64,000 bases of DNA, taken from Australimonas brisbanensis. GTDB lineage: Bacteria; Chloroflexota; Dehalococcoidia; Lucifugimonadales; Australimonadaceae. Within the stretch, counting starts at the first letter, position 1. Every line of letters begins with the position of its first letter. This document shows positions 53,936 through 61,412 of this stretch, one piece after another. The DNA lies in assembly GCA_038147155.1 (NCBI GenBank), contig JAYQTA010000004.1, positions 115,779-179,778 on the forward strand. The letters run 5' to 3'. A program made the translations under genes and the position numbers. Below the pieces are notes generated by a model that was given only the letters and a program-made list of their open reading frames with translations, did no database searches and was not told where the DNA came from.

Positions 53936-55366
53936 TTACGTCGTGTAGGCGCTGTTGAACTGCACGTATTCCTCGGTCAGCTCACAGCCCCACGCCGTGG
54001 CCGTCCCCTCGCCCAGGCCCAGGTCCAGGGTGAGGGAGACCTCCGGGTTGTTCATGATGGCGATGACCGCCTCTCGGTGGAAGGAGATGGGCGTGCCCGC
54101 CTCCATGATGACCACCTGGTTGATGCGGAAGCTCACCTTGCTCACGTCCAGATCCGCGCCGGAATACCCGGCGGCCGCCACCACGCGCCCCCAGTTGGGG
54201 TCGTTGCCGTGGATGGCCGACTTGACCAGGGAGGAGGCGGCAACGGCGCGCGCCGCACGGCGCGCGTCCTCGTTGGAGGCCGCACCCTCCACCCGCACGG
54301 AGAAGATCTTCGACGACCCCTCGGCGTCCTTCACCAACTCACGCGAGAGGAGGACGCACAGCTCCTGGAGCGCGGCGGCGAAGGCCGGGGCGTCCGGGCT
54401 CGTTGCGCCGATGGGCTTGTTGCCCGCAGCGCCATTGGCGAGGACCACCACCATATCGTTGGTGGAGGTGTCGCCGTCCACGGTCACCATGTTGAACGTC
54501 TCGTCCACCGCCGCCTTGAGCGCCGGGCGCAGGAAGCCCGCGTCCACGGCGGCGTCGGTGGTGATGTAGGCCAGCATGGTCGCCATGTTGGGGTGGATCA
54601 TGCCGGAGCCCTTGGTGCAGCCGCCCAGGGTGACGGTCTTCCCGCCCAGCGTGAGCGAGAGCGCCACGGACTTGGGCACCCGGTCGGTGGTCATGATGGC
54701 TCGGGCGAAGCCAGCCCCGCCCTCGCGCGAGAGGGAGATGTTGGGGATGCCCGAGCGGATCAGTGCCATTGGCATCTCCACGCCGATGACGCCCGTGGTG
54801 CCGATGACCAGCGCGTCGTCTCCAACGCCCACGTGCTCGGCGGCCAGCGCCACGGCCTCCTGTGCGTCCACCATACCCTGCTCCCCCACGCCCGCGTTGG
54901 CGATGCCTGAGGAGACGAACACCCCGCGCACGTTACCCCGCTCCACCAACTGGCGGGTGAGGGTCACCGAGGGGGAGATGAACTTGTTGAGGGTGTAGGT
55001 GCCCGCGGACACGCACGCGCGCTCCGAGAGGAGGATGCCCAAATCCATCTTGTCCTTGGCGAAGGTCTTGATGCCGGCGTAAGCGGCACCCGCCAGGAAC
55101 CCCTGGGGGCTGGTGACCCCGCCACCGGGCACCAGCTGGTGGCCGTTCCCGGTGGAGGGCGCGTGGTCGGACGGGTTCGGTGCGGTCATGGCGTGCTGGG
55201 CCTCCGGGGCGAGCAGGTGGTCCACGTCCTCCTGGGCGATGCGGTAGCCGCCGCCGGGCAATCGCGCGGCACGCAGTTTGTCCGCGGCGATCCATCGCCG
55301 CAGGGTGCGCACCGAGCACTGGAGGCGCTCTGCCGCCTGCTCAAGGGTGATATAGACGGGGTTCAT
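53936..55366 (-). CDS. argJ: Helix-turn-helix domain fused to ArgJ (glutamate N-acetyltransferase)
   Basis: A 476-codon frame. Residues 5-52 form an excisionase/MerR-type winged HTH (YITLEQAAERLQCSVRTLRR, then GGGYRIAQEDVDHLL). A linker follows, then a full ArgJ from about residue 84, with the self-cleavage site NMATML between A262 and T263 and GNDPNWGRV near the end. No stop separates the parts. ArgJ makes N-acetylglutamate and releases ornithine. A -35/-10 promoter puts the transcript start at the fused ATG. A second ATG at residue 60 (55189) has GGAGG 11 bases upstream and could yield free ArgJ. Fusion function is inferred: enzyme plus regulator. Confidence 0.9.
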   Translation of the reverse strand: MNPVYITLEQAAERLQCSVRTLRRWIAADKLRAARLPGGGYRIAQEDVDHLLAPEAQHAMTAPNPSDHAPSTGNGHQLVPGGGVTSPQGFLAGAAYAGIKTFAKDKMDLGILLSERACVSAGTYTLNKFISPSVTLTRQLVERGNVRGVFVSSGIANAGVGEQGMVDAQEAVALAAEHVGVGDDALVIGTTGVIGVEMPMALIRSGIPNISLSREGGAGFARAIMTTDRVPKSVALSLTLGGKTVTLGGCTKGSGMIHPNMATMLAYITTDAAVDAGFLRPALKAAVDETFNMVTVDGDTSTNDMVVVLANGAAGNKPIGATSPDAPAFAAALQELCVLLSRELVKDAEGSSKIFSVRVEGAASNEDARRAARAVAASSLVKSAIHGNDPNWGRVVAAAGYSGADLDVSKVSFRINQVVIMEAGTPISFHREAVIAIMNNPEVSLTLDLGLGEGTATAWGCELTEEYVQFNSAYTT

Positions 55367-55373
55367 GGTCAAA

Positions 55374-55412
55374 AGTGTACAGAGATGTCCGCTGTTGTCA
55401 ATCTTGTATTGA
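55374..55412 (-). promoter_or_regulatory. argJ promoter with overlapping inverted repeat
   Basis: On the minus strand, TTGACA (55401-55396), a 16-bp spacer and TACACT (55379-55374) form a near-consensus promoter. Only seven bases separate the -10 from the fused argJ ATG, so the mRNA should be leaderless. TCAAT-cttgt-ATTGA (55398-55412) is an inverted repeat over the -35, a likely repressor site. Confidence 0.7.
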
Positions 55413-55437
55413 TTGTCTCGCGGGTGGCAGGAGATAG

Positions 55438-55468
55438 CAACGGGGGGACTCATCGAGTCCCCCCGTTG
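55438..55468 (-). terminator. Terminator of the small-peptide unit
   Basis: Arms CAACGGGGGGACT and AGTCCCCCCGTTG pair perfectly over 13 bp with a 5-base loop. It lies 35 bp beyond the stop of the 36-codon ORF and 72 bp upstream of argJ, isolating the two units. There is no clear U-run. Confidence 0.75.
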
Positions 55469-55502
55469 GGTCGTTCGGCTCTGCGCCGTTGCCGCTACGC
55501 GA

Positions 55503-55613
55503 TTAGCGCTTGGGAGCGGCGGGCTTGGCGCCGGGCTTGGCGGCCGGCTGAGCCGCAGGCTTGGCGCCAGGCTTGGAGGTCTGGGCGGCCTTGGTCGTGA
55601 TCTGCTGCCTCAT
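55503..55613 (-). CDS. Small basic Lys/Ala/Pro-rich peptide, 36 aa
   Basis: ATG 55613 is preceded by GGGAGGAG at eight bases, one of the best ribosome-binding sites here, and the frame ends in TAA. The peptide starts MRQQITTKAAQTSKPG and continues with KPGAKPAA-type repeats to a C-terminal PKR. It has six Lys, two Arg, ten Ala, six Pro and no acidic residue, like a histone-H1-type tail. It has its own promoter, leader and terminator. I do not recognise a family; nucleic-acid binding is a guess from charge. Confidence 0.7.
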   Translation of the reverse strand: MRQQITTKAAQTSKPGAKPAAQPAAKPGAKPAAPKR

Positions 55614-55749
55614 GTGATGCACTCCTCCCTCGCGAAACCTCTTGGTTCTGCGTCCGAAGGCCTGGAGCGTCGCGACGCTCCAGCGGGGTGGTTGCTGGCC
55701 CCCCTGGGGTGATGAGCCCCCTCAGATCGGTCCAGGCTTTCCTGGAACA
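55614..55749 (-). promoter_or_regulatory. Structured 5' leader of the small-peptide unit
   Basis: About 136 nt between the predicted transcript start and the peptide ATG. Visible pairings on the minus strand are CCAGG-aaag-CCTGG at 55745-55732, GGGG/CCCC stems around 55695-55725, and a 22-base perfect palindrome at 55662-55683 (CTGGAGCGTCG and its complement). A stretch GCCAGCAACCACCCC is reminiscent of SAM riboswitch cores, but the rest does not fit. It could be a regulatory leader or an RNA in its own right. Confidence 0.55.
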
Positions 55750-55755
55750 ATGACA

Positions 55756-55783
55756 ATTATATCATATATTGGAAGTTGTTCAA
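55756..55783 (-). promoter_or_regulatory. Consensus promoter of the small-peptide unit
   Basis: On the minus strand TTGAAC (55783-55778), 16 bp, TATAAT (55761-55756). This is the closest match to the sigma70 consensus in the window, in an AT-rich island, so the unit is probably strongly expressed. It lies 39 bp beyond the nurA stop. Confidence 0.75.
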
Positions 55784-55821
55784 CGTGGGGCGCGGCCTCT
55801 TTCGGTCACTTTCCTGCCGCC

Positions 55822-57015
55822 TCAGACCCAGCGGGTGCGTTTGGAGCGGGCCTTCTGCGCCTCGCCCACCGCCCCGCGCCCGAACAGTTCCTCCACCAGC
55901 GCCCCGAAGGCGCGCCGGTCGGCCCCGTTGATGACGGCCTGCTCGTGCGCCTCCTGCAGCGCCATCGGGTATCCGTGCCCCTTGGCGGCCTGCTGGAGCA
56001 CCAGGGCGTGGGCAAGGCCCAGCGCCTCGGCGTCCGTCCACCCGGGCACCTCCAGCCGCGCCACCTCCTCCCCCAGGTGGACGTAGCTGAAGCGCACCGC
56101 GTGTTCGCCGTACGCGTCCATCACCGACGATGCCGAGGCGTACAGGGGCGAGCGTTCGCCGGGGGCCAGGGTGCGGGCGAACAGCCCGGCGTCCGTCAGC
56201 GCGCCCACGCCGTCGCACGGGCGCTTGCCGCGGGCCAGCGACCCACAGTGCGCATCACAGTTCACCCGCTCGTGCGGGCACAGGCCGGGGGCCAGGCGCG
56301 CCGCGTTCACCACGTCCGTGGAGCGGGGGGCGCTGACGTGGCTCACCACCGCCAGGAGGCGTTGGGCCGATGCGGCGCGCAGGCGCTCCAGCGCGGGCAG
56401 GAGCCGCTCGTCCAGCAGGGCGCGGCGCACGTGGTCGGGGTAGGCGGCGCCCGCCAGGCCCCACAGGATCAGCGAGCCGTCCAGCAGTGCCAGTGCGGGC
56501 AGCCCAGCGGGCAGCGCCTCAACCGCCGCGGCCAGCGACTCGACCTCCATCACCGCGCGCAGCATCCCCAGCACTGGCCCCTCCACGGGGCTCTCGCGGG
56601 TGCCGTCGGGCGCGCGCAGCGCCAGGTCATCGTCGGTGGAGAGCAGGCGTGCCTGGCTGCTCAGGGCCGCGTCTGGCTGCTCACCGTAGCGCAGGATCAC
56701 CGTGCCCAGGTTCACCAGCGCGAGGCGCGCGGAGGAGGCGCGGTCCACGTCGATGTGCGAGCCGTCCACGGCGATGACGGCGTGGTCCACCGGTGGGGGC
56801 GGCGCAGGGGTCGCGCCCATCGCCTTCTCCAGCACCCCCGCCACCAGGAACGTGGTGCGTGCCGCGCGACGGCGCGCCTCCAGCGCGCTGGGGTCGGCGT
56901 CGGCCAGGGCGCCCGCCACCAGCGCTGCGGCCTGCGCGTCCGAGGCTGACCGCGCGCGGATGTGGGGTGCGGCAGCGTCCAGCTGGGCTGCTGCCTGGGT
57001 GAGGTCGAGCGACAT
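55822..57015 (-). CDS. NurA-domain nuclease-like protein
   Basis: 397 residues. The NurA active-site aspartates are likely D84 (AVDGSHID) and D179 (LLDGSL). A C-x6-C-x3-C-x9-C group (C246, C253, C257, C267) may bind zinc or an Fe-S cluster. NurA is a 5'-3' nuclease that works with the HerA translocase in archaeal end resection; no herA is in the window. ATG follows GTAGGAGG, eight bases after selB, so both are one operon. Confidence 0.88.
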   Translation of the reverse strand: MSLDLTQAAAQLDAAAPHIRARSASDAQAAALVAGALADADPSALEARRRAARTTFLVAGVLEKAMGATPAPPPPVDHAVIAVDGSHIDVDRASSARLALVNLGTVILRYGEQPDAALSSQARLLSTDDDLALRAPDGTRESPVEGPVLGMLRAVMEVESLAAAVEALPAGLPALALLDGSLILWGLAGAAYPDHVRRALLDERLLPALERLRAASAQRLLAVVSHVSAPRSTDVVNAARLAPGLCPHERVNCDAHCGSLARGKRPCDGVGALTDAGLFARTLAPGERSPLYASASSVMDAYGEHAVRFSYVHLGEEVARLEVPGWTDAEALGLAHALVLQQAAKGHGYPMALQEAHEQAVINGADRRAFGALVEELFGRGAVGEAQKARSKRTRWV

Positions 57016-57023
57016 CTTCCCTC

Positions 57024-58883
57024 CTACAGCAGGACGCGCTCGTCGCCCTGGCGGCGGGTCACCTTGCGCTCGTCCAGGTGCTCCAGCAGCGCCAGCGCGT
57101 AGCGGCGCGAGGCCCCCAGCGCATCGCGCACCCCCGCCACCGTCACGGCCCCGTCGCGGCGGGCCAGCGCCACGATGGCGTCCGTCAGCCGCTGGTAGTT
57201 GGCGGCGGCGAACACCACGCCCTGACCGGCGCGCACCACGCGCCCCTGCTCGGCCGCCAGCGCCAGCAGCTCCGGGGCGATGGCCGGGGTCTCGGCGGGG
57301 AAGTCCTGCGCCTCCAGCGCTGCTAGGTACGCGTCCATCTGTGCCTGCTGGGCGGGGGTGAGCGCCACGGCGTGCTCTGGCAGGCGCACCAGCGCGCCAT
57401 CACCCACCAGCGTTCCGCCTGCCACCAGCCTCGCGATGGCTGCCTGCGCAACGTTGCCCGCCAGACCCAGGCGCGAGCGCAGCTCCTCACGCGTCATGCC
57501 TGCGCGCAAGGGGCTCGCCTGGTGGAACGCGGCGATGGCCGCCTGGGCCCTTGCCGCGATGCGCGTCCACTCACCGGCCGTCAGCAGCATGGTCGTGCTG
57601 GAGAGCATCCCCTCGCCCAGCGGCACCACCGCCCCCTCGGCGATGGCCTCGGCGGCCAGCGCCAACGCCTCGTCCGCGCCCAGGTTGGCGCGCCGGGCCA
57701 GCTCGGCGAGGGGCGTGGCCCCGCGCCCCTCCAGCGCCGTCACCAGCCCTGCGGTGGGGGAGCCCTGGGCGATGCGTTCCAGCCGCTCGATGGTGGGTGC
57801 GTGGCGGCGCCGGTGACGGGGCGCGTCCACGTCCACTACCACACCGCCGCCCGACGTGGCGTCGGTCGAGCGCAGCACGAACCGGTCGCCGCGTGCCAGC
57901 GCCACGGGCGCCTCCAGGTAGACCTGCGCCCAGCCCTCCTGGCCCGGCTCCAGCGCGTCCACCTCCAGCAGACGCACGCGGGCGGGCGATTCGGCGGCGA
58001 AGGCATGGAAGGTGACGCGTTGGTTGTGGGGCAGGGGGCGGGCGGCATCGGGCAGGGCGTGGACGCGCGCGTCCACCGCGCGGGTGGGGCGCAGCCAGCC
58101 GGGGGTGGTGAGCACCTCACCGCGCGCCACCTGCTCCGGCGAGAGACCCACCAGGTTCACCGCCACCCGGTTGCCGGGACCCGCCGTCTCGATGGCCCGC
58201 CGGTGCGACTGGAGCCCCCGGATGCGCGAGCGCTGCCCCGACGGCACCAGCTCCACCTCCTGCCCCACGGACAGGCTCCCGTCCACCAGTGTCCCGGTGA
58301 CCACCGTGCCGAAGCCGGTGATGGTGAACACCCGGTCCACCGGCAGGCGGGGGCGGCCCACATCGCGCCGGGCGGCCTCCTGGGTGAGCGCCGCGTCCAT
58401 GGCGGCCAGCAGTTCGGGCACCCCCTGGCCGGAGACGGCGGAGACGGGCAGGATGGGCGCGCCCTCCAGGCTCGTGCCGCTGAGCGCGTCCTCCACTTCC
58501 AGCCCCACCAGCTCCAGCGTGTCGGCGTCGGCCAGGTCAGCCTTGGTGATGACGGCGATGGCGCGTCGCACGCCCAGTAGGTCCAGGATGGCCAGGTGCT
58601 CGCGGGTCTGCGGCATCACGGACTCGTCGGCGGCCACGATCAGCAGCGCCAGGTCCACCCCGCCCACACCGGCCAGCATGTTCTTGATGAACCGCTCGTG
58701 CCCCGGCACGTCCACCAGGCTCACCTCGCGCCCCGAGGGGAGCGTGAGCCAGGCAAAGCCCAGGTCTATCGTCATCCCACGCGCCTTCTCCTCGGCCAGG
58801 CGGTCCGGGTCTATCCCCGTGAGCGCCTGCACCAGGGTGGACTTGCCGTGGTCCACGTGACCCGCCGTGCCGATGACGTACAT
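57024..58883 (-). CDS. selB: Selenocysteine-specific elongation factor SelB
   Basis: 619-residue translational GTPase. G1 is GHVDHGKST at 8-16, DVPGHERFIKNML follows, and the NKxD motif appears as TKAD. Domains II-III and C-terminal winged helices (EELRSRLGLAGNVAQAAIARLVAGG; VRDALGASRRYALALLEHLD) match SelB, which delivers Sec-tRNA to UGA codons marked by a SECIS. selA, selD and tRNA-Sec are not in the window. TATGCT is six bases before the ATG, so it is probably leaderless. Confidence 0.95.
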   Translation of the reverse strand: MYVIGTAGHVDHGKSTLVQALTGIDPDRLAEEKARGMTIDLGFAWLTLPSGREVSLVDVPGHERFIKNMLAGVGGVDLALLIVAADESVMPQTREHLAILDLLGVRRAIAVITKADLADADTLELVGLEVEDALSGTSLEGAPILPVSAVSGQGVPELLAAMDAALTQEAARRDVGRPRLPVDRVFTITGFGTVVTGTLVDGSLSVGQEVELVPSGQRSRIRGLQSHRRAIETAGPGNRVAVNLVGLSPEQVARGEVLTTPGWLRPTRAVDARVHALPDAARPLPHNQRVTFHAFAAESPARVRLLEVDALEPGQEGWAQVYLEAPVALARGDRFVLRSTDATSGGGVVVDVDAPRHRRRHAPTIERLERIAQGSPTAGLVTALEGRGATPLAELARRANLGADEALALAAEAIAEGAVVPLGEGMLSSTTMLLTAGEWTRIAARAQAAIAAFHQASPLRAGMTREELRSRLGLAGNVAQAAIARLVAGGTLVGDGALVRLPEHAVALTPAQQAQMDAYLAALEAQDFPAETPAIAPELLALAAEQGRVVRAGQGVVFAAANYQRLTDAIVALARRDGAVTVAGVRDALGASRRYALALLEHLDERKVTRRQGDERVLL

Positions 58884-58889
58884 GGCGGC

Positions 58890-58898
58890 AGCATAGCA
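58890..58898 (-). promoter_or_regulatory. selB extended -10 element, leaderless spacing
   Basis: TGCTATGCT on the minus strand, with six bases between the hexamer and the selB ATG. It unites the two recurring features of this window: the TGC extension and the 6-base gap. Confidence 0.55.
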
Positions 58899-58944
58899 GG
58901 GGTGCGGGAGTGCGCCCCTGCTCCCGCGTGCGCGGGGAGCGTGG

Positions 58945-59062
58945 TAATCTACCCCGCGCGGCCCCGGCGCCCTGTTCGCAGGTACGGGCCGCCCACCCCA
59001 GACCCCGGCCGTGCCCGGCGCCTCTCGCGCGTGGGCGCGGCGCGCACCACAGGAGGAGGCCC
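58945..59062 (+). promoter_or_regulatory. acnA upstream region with possible extended -10
   Basis: TAATCT at 58945-58950, preceded by TGG, could be the acnA -10. It leaves a GC-rich leader of about 105 nt ending in AGGAGGAGG before the ATG. No iron-responsive or other known element was recognised. Confidence 0.4.
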
Positions 59063-61333
59063 ATGGCTGCCCCGCTCGTTGACTCCACGCCCGCATTCGT
59101 GGAGGAGGCCTACACCAAGATGGCGGAGCGCATCGCCGCCGTCCGCAAGCGGCTCAACCGCCCGCTCACCTACGCCGAGAAGGTGATCCTGGGCCACCTG
59201 GACCGGCCCGCCGACGCTGAGTTGAACGCAGGCGAGAGCTACCTGGACCTGCGCCCCGACCGCGTGGCCCTGCAGGACGTGACCGGGCAGATGGCCATCC
59301 TCCAGTTCATGCAGGCGGGCCGCCCCACGGCGGCGGTGCCCACCACGGTGCACTGCGATCACCTGATCCTGGCCAACGTGAACGCCAAGACGGACACCGC
59401 CGAGGCGGCCACGCAGAACGAGGAGGTGTACGGCTTCCTGTCCACCTCCGCGCGCAAGTACGGGCTGGGCTTCTGGGGGCCGGGGTCGGGCATCATCCAC
59501 CAGGTGGTGTTGGAGAACTACGCCTTCCCCGGCCTGCTGCTCATCGGCACCGACTCCCACACCCCCAACGCGGGCGGGCTGGGCGCGGCGGCCATCGGCG
59601 TAGGCGGCGCTGACGCGGTGGACGTGATGGCGGGCTTCCCGTGGGAGGTGCTCTACCCCAAGCTCATCGGCGTGAAGCTGACGGGCAAACTGAACGGGTG
59701 GGCCGCCCCCAAGGACGTCATCCTGAAGCTGGCGGGCATCCTCACCGTCTCCGGCGGCACCAACGCCATCGTGGAGTACTTCGGCCCCGGCACCGAGTCC
59801 ATCTCGGCCACGGGCAAGGCGACCATCACCAACATGGGCGCCGAGCTGGGCGCGACCTGCTCCATCTTCCCCTACGACCAGCGCATGGCCACCTACCTGA
59901 AGGCCACGGACCGCGGCGAGCTGGCGGCCCTGGCCGACAAGCGCGCGGACATGCTGACGGCAGACCCGGAGGTGGCGAAGAGCCCCGAGAAATTCTTCGA
60001 CCAGGTCATCGAGATCGACCTCTCGACCCTGGAGCCGCACATCGTCGGCCCCCACACCCCGGACCTGGCCCGGCCCATCTCGGCGGTGGCCGCCGCGGTG
60101 GAGGCCGAGGGCTACCCGGTGAACATCTCCTCCGCCCTCATCGGCTCCTGCACCAACTCCTCCTACGAGGACGTCTCCCGTGCCGCCGACGTGGCGCGCC
60201 AGGCCAGCGCCCACGGCATCAAGGCCGCCGCCGAGCTGCTGGTGACGCCGGGGTCGGAGGCGGTGCACGCCACCATCGCCCGCGATGGGCAGATGGCGGA
60301 GTTGGAGAAGGTGGGCGCCACGGTGATGGCCAACGCCTGCGGGCCGTGCATCGGCCAGTGGCGCCGCCCCAGCATCAAGAAGGGTGACGTGAACGCCATC
60401 GTCACCTCCTTCAACCGCAACTTCCCCGCCCGCAACGACGCCAACCCGGCGACGATGAACTTCATCGCCTCCCCGGAGATGGTCTTCGCCCTGGGCATCG
60501 CGGGCCGCCTGGACTTCAACCCCCTCACCGACTCCCTCAAGGGCGCGGACGGCAAGGAGTTCAAGTTCACCGCCCCCGCCCCCGCGCCTGAGGTTCCCGC
60601 CAAGGGCTTCACCGGCAAGGGCTTCGGCTATGTGGCCCCCGCCGAGGACGGCTCGAACATCACCGTCACGGTGGACCCGCAGTCCACGCGCCTGCAACTG
60701 CTGGCGCCCTTCGCCGCCTGGGACGGCAAGGACTTCGACCACGCCCACGTGCTGGTGAAGGCGCGCGGCAAGTGCACCACCGACCACATCTCCCCCGCCG
60801 GGCCCTGGCTGCGCTTCCGCGGCCACCTGGACAAGCTCTCCGACAACGCGTTCCTGGGCGCCATCAACGCCTTCACGGGCGAGGCCGGCGAGGGGCTGAA
60901 CCAGAACACCGGCGAGCGCGCCCCCTACCCGCAGATCGCCCGCGCCTACAAGGCGCAGGGTGAGTCGTGGATCGCGGTGGGCGACTTCAACTACGGCGAG
61001 GGTTCCTCCCGCGAGCACGCCGCCATGACCCCGCGTCTGCTGGGGTGCAAGGCGGTGGTGACCCGGAGCTTCGCCCGCATCCACGAGACCAACCTGAAGA
61101 AGCAGGGCATCCTGCCCCTCACCTTCCAGAACGCCGACGACTACGAGAAGGTGCAGGAGACCGACCGCGTCAGCATCATAGGTCTCAAGGACCTGGCGCC
61201 GGGCAAGCCGGTGACCATGGTGCTGCACCACGAGGACGGCTGGGAGGAGCAGGTGAGCCTCAAGCACACCATGTCCACCGAGCAGCTGGAGTGGTTCAAG
61301 GCGGGCGCCGCCCTGAACATCCTTCGCAAGTAG
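59063..61333 (+). CDS. acnA: Aconitate hydratase
   Basis: 756-residue aconitase of the mitochondrial-like type. Three cluster cysteines occur in SCTNSSYEDVSRA and ANACGPCIGQW, and NRNFPARNDAN and GEGSSREHAAM are active-site segments. It converts citrate to isocitrate in the TCA cycle with a [4Fe-4S] cluster. The ATG follows AGGAGGAGG. It is monocistronic, with a terminator right after it. A role as the hydratase of the methylcitrate route is possible but unsupported. Confidence 0.94.
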   Translation: MAAPLVDSTPAFVEEAYTKMAERIAAVRKRLNRPLTYAEKVILGHLDRPADAELNAGESYLDLRPDRVALQDVTGQMAILQFMQAGRPTAAVPTTVHCDHLILANVNAKTDTAEAATQNEEVYGFLSTSARKYGLGFWGPGSGIIHQVVLENYAFPGLLLIGTDSHTPNAGGLGAAAIGVGGADAVDVMAGFPWEVLYPKLIGVKLTGKLNGWAAPKDVILKLAGILTVSGGTNAIVEYFGPGTESISATGKATITNMGAELGATCSIFPYDQRMATYLKATDRGELAALADKRADMLTADPEVAKSPEKFFDQVIEIDLSTLEPHIVGPHTPDLARPISAVAAAVEAEGYPVNISSALIGSCTNSSYEDVSRAADVARQASAHGIKAAAELLVTPGSEAVHATIARDGQMAELEKVGATVMANACGPCIGQWRRPSIKKGDVNAIVTSFNRNFPARNDANPATMNFIASPEMVFALGIAGRLDFNPLTDSLKGADGKEFKFTAPAPAPEVPAKGFTGKGFGYVAPAEDGSNITVTVDPQSTRLQLLAPFAAWDGKDFDHAHVLVKARGKCTTDHISPAGPWLRFRGHLDKLSDNAFLGAINAFTGEAGEGLNQNTGERAPYPQIARAYKAQGESWIAVGDFNYGEGSSREHAAMTPRLLGCKAVVTRSFARIHETNLKKQGILPLTFQNADDYEKVQETDRVSIIGLKDLAPGKPVTMVLHHEDGWEEQVSLKHTMSTEQLEWFKAGAALNILRK

Positions 61334-61352
61334 CCCCCATTCCGCACGCGAA

Positions 61353-61390
61353 GGAAGGCCCCGGCAACTGCCGGGGGCCTTCCTGTTTCT
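61353..61390 (+). terminator. Rho-independent terminator after acnA
   Basis: GGAAGGCCCCGGCA pairs with TGCCGGGGGCCTTCC (one bulged G) around a short loop, followed by TGTTTCT. It lies between convergent acnA and the Rieske gene. Confidence 0.8.
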
Positions 61391-61412
61391 GGCTCGTTCG
61401 GCGGGCGGAGCC

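Noticed and set aside
55413..55712. Plus-strand 99-codon frame across the small-peptide unit
   Set aside because: It runs through the terminator stem and the palindromic leader, lacks a ribosome-binding site and is low-complexity Leu/Gly/Arg. The minus-strand unit explains the region better.
55614..55749. SAM-type riboswitch upstream of the 36-codon ORF
   Set aside because: Only a short GCAACC-like piece fits; the other conserved segments of SAM-I or SAM-IV are absent, and the gene is not a methionine gene. Kept as an unassigned leader.
58949..61267. 772-codon minus-strand open frame opposite acnA
   Set aside because: It mirrors aconitase, which has all its active-site motifs; the shadow has biased composition and no plausible domain.
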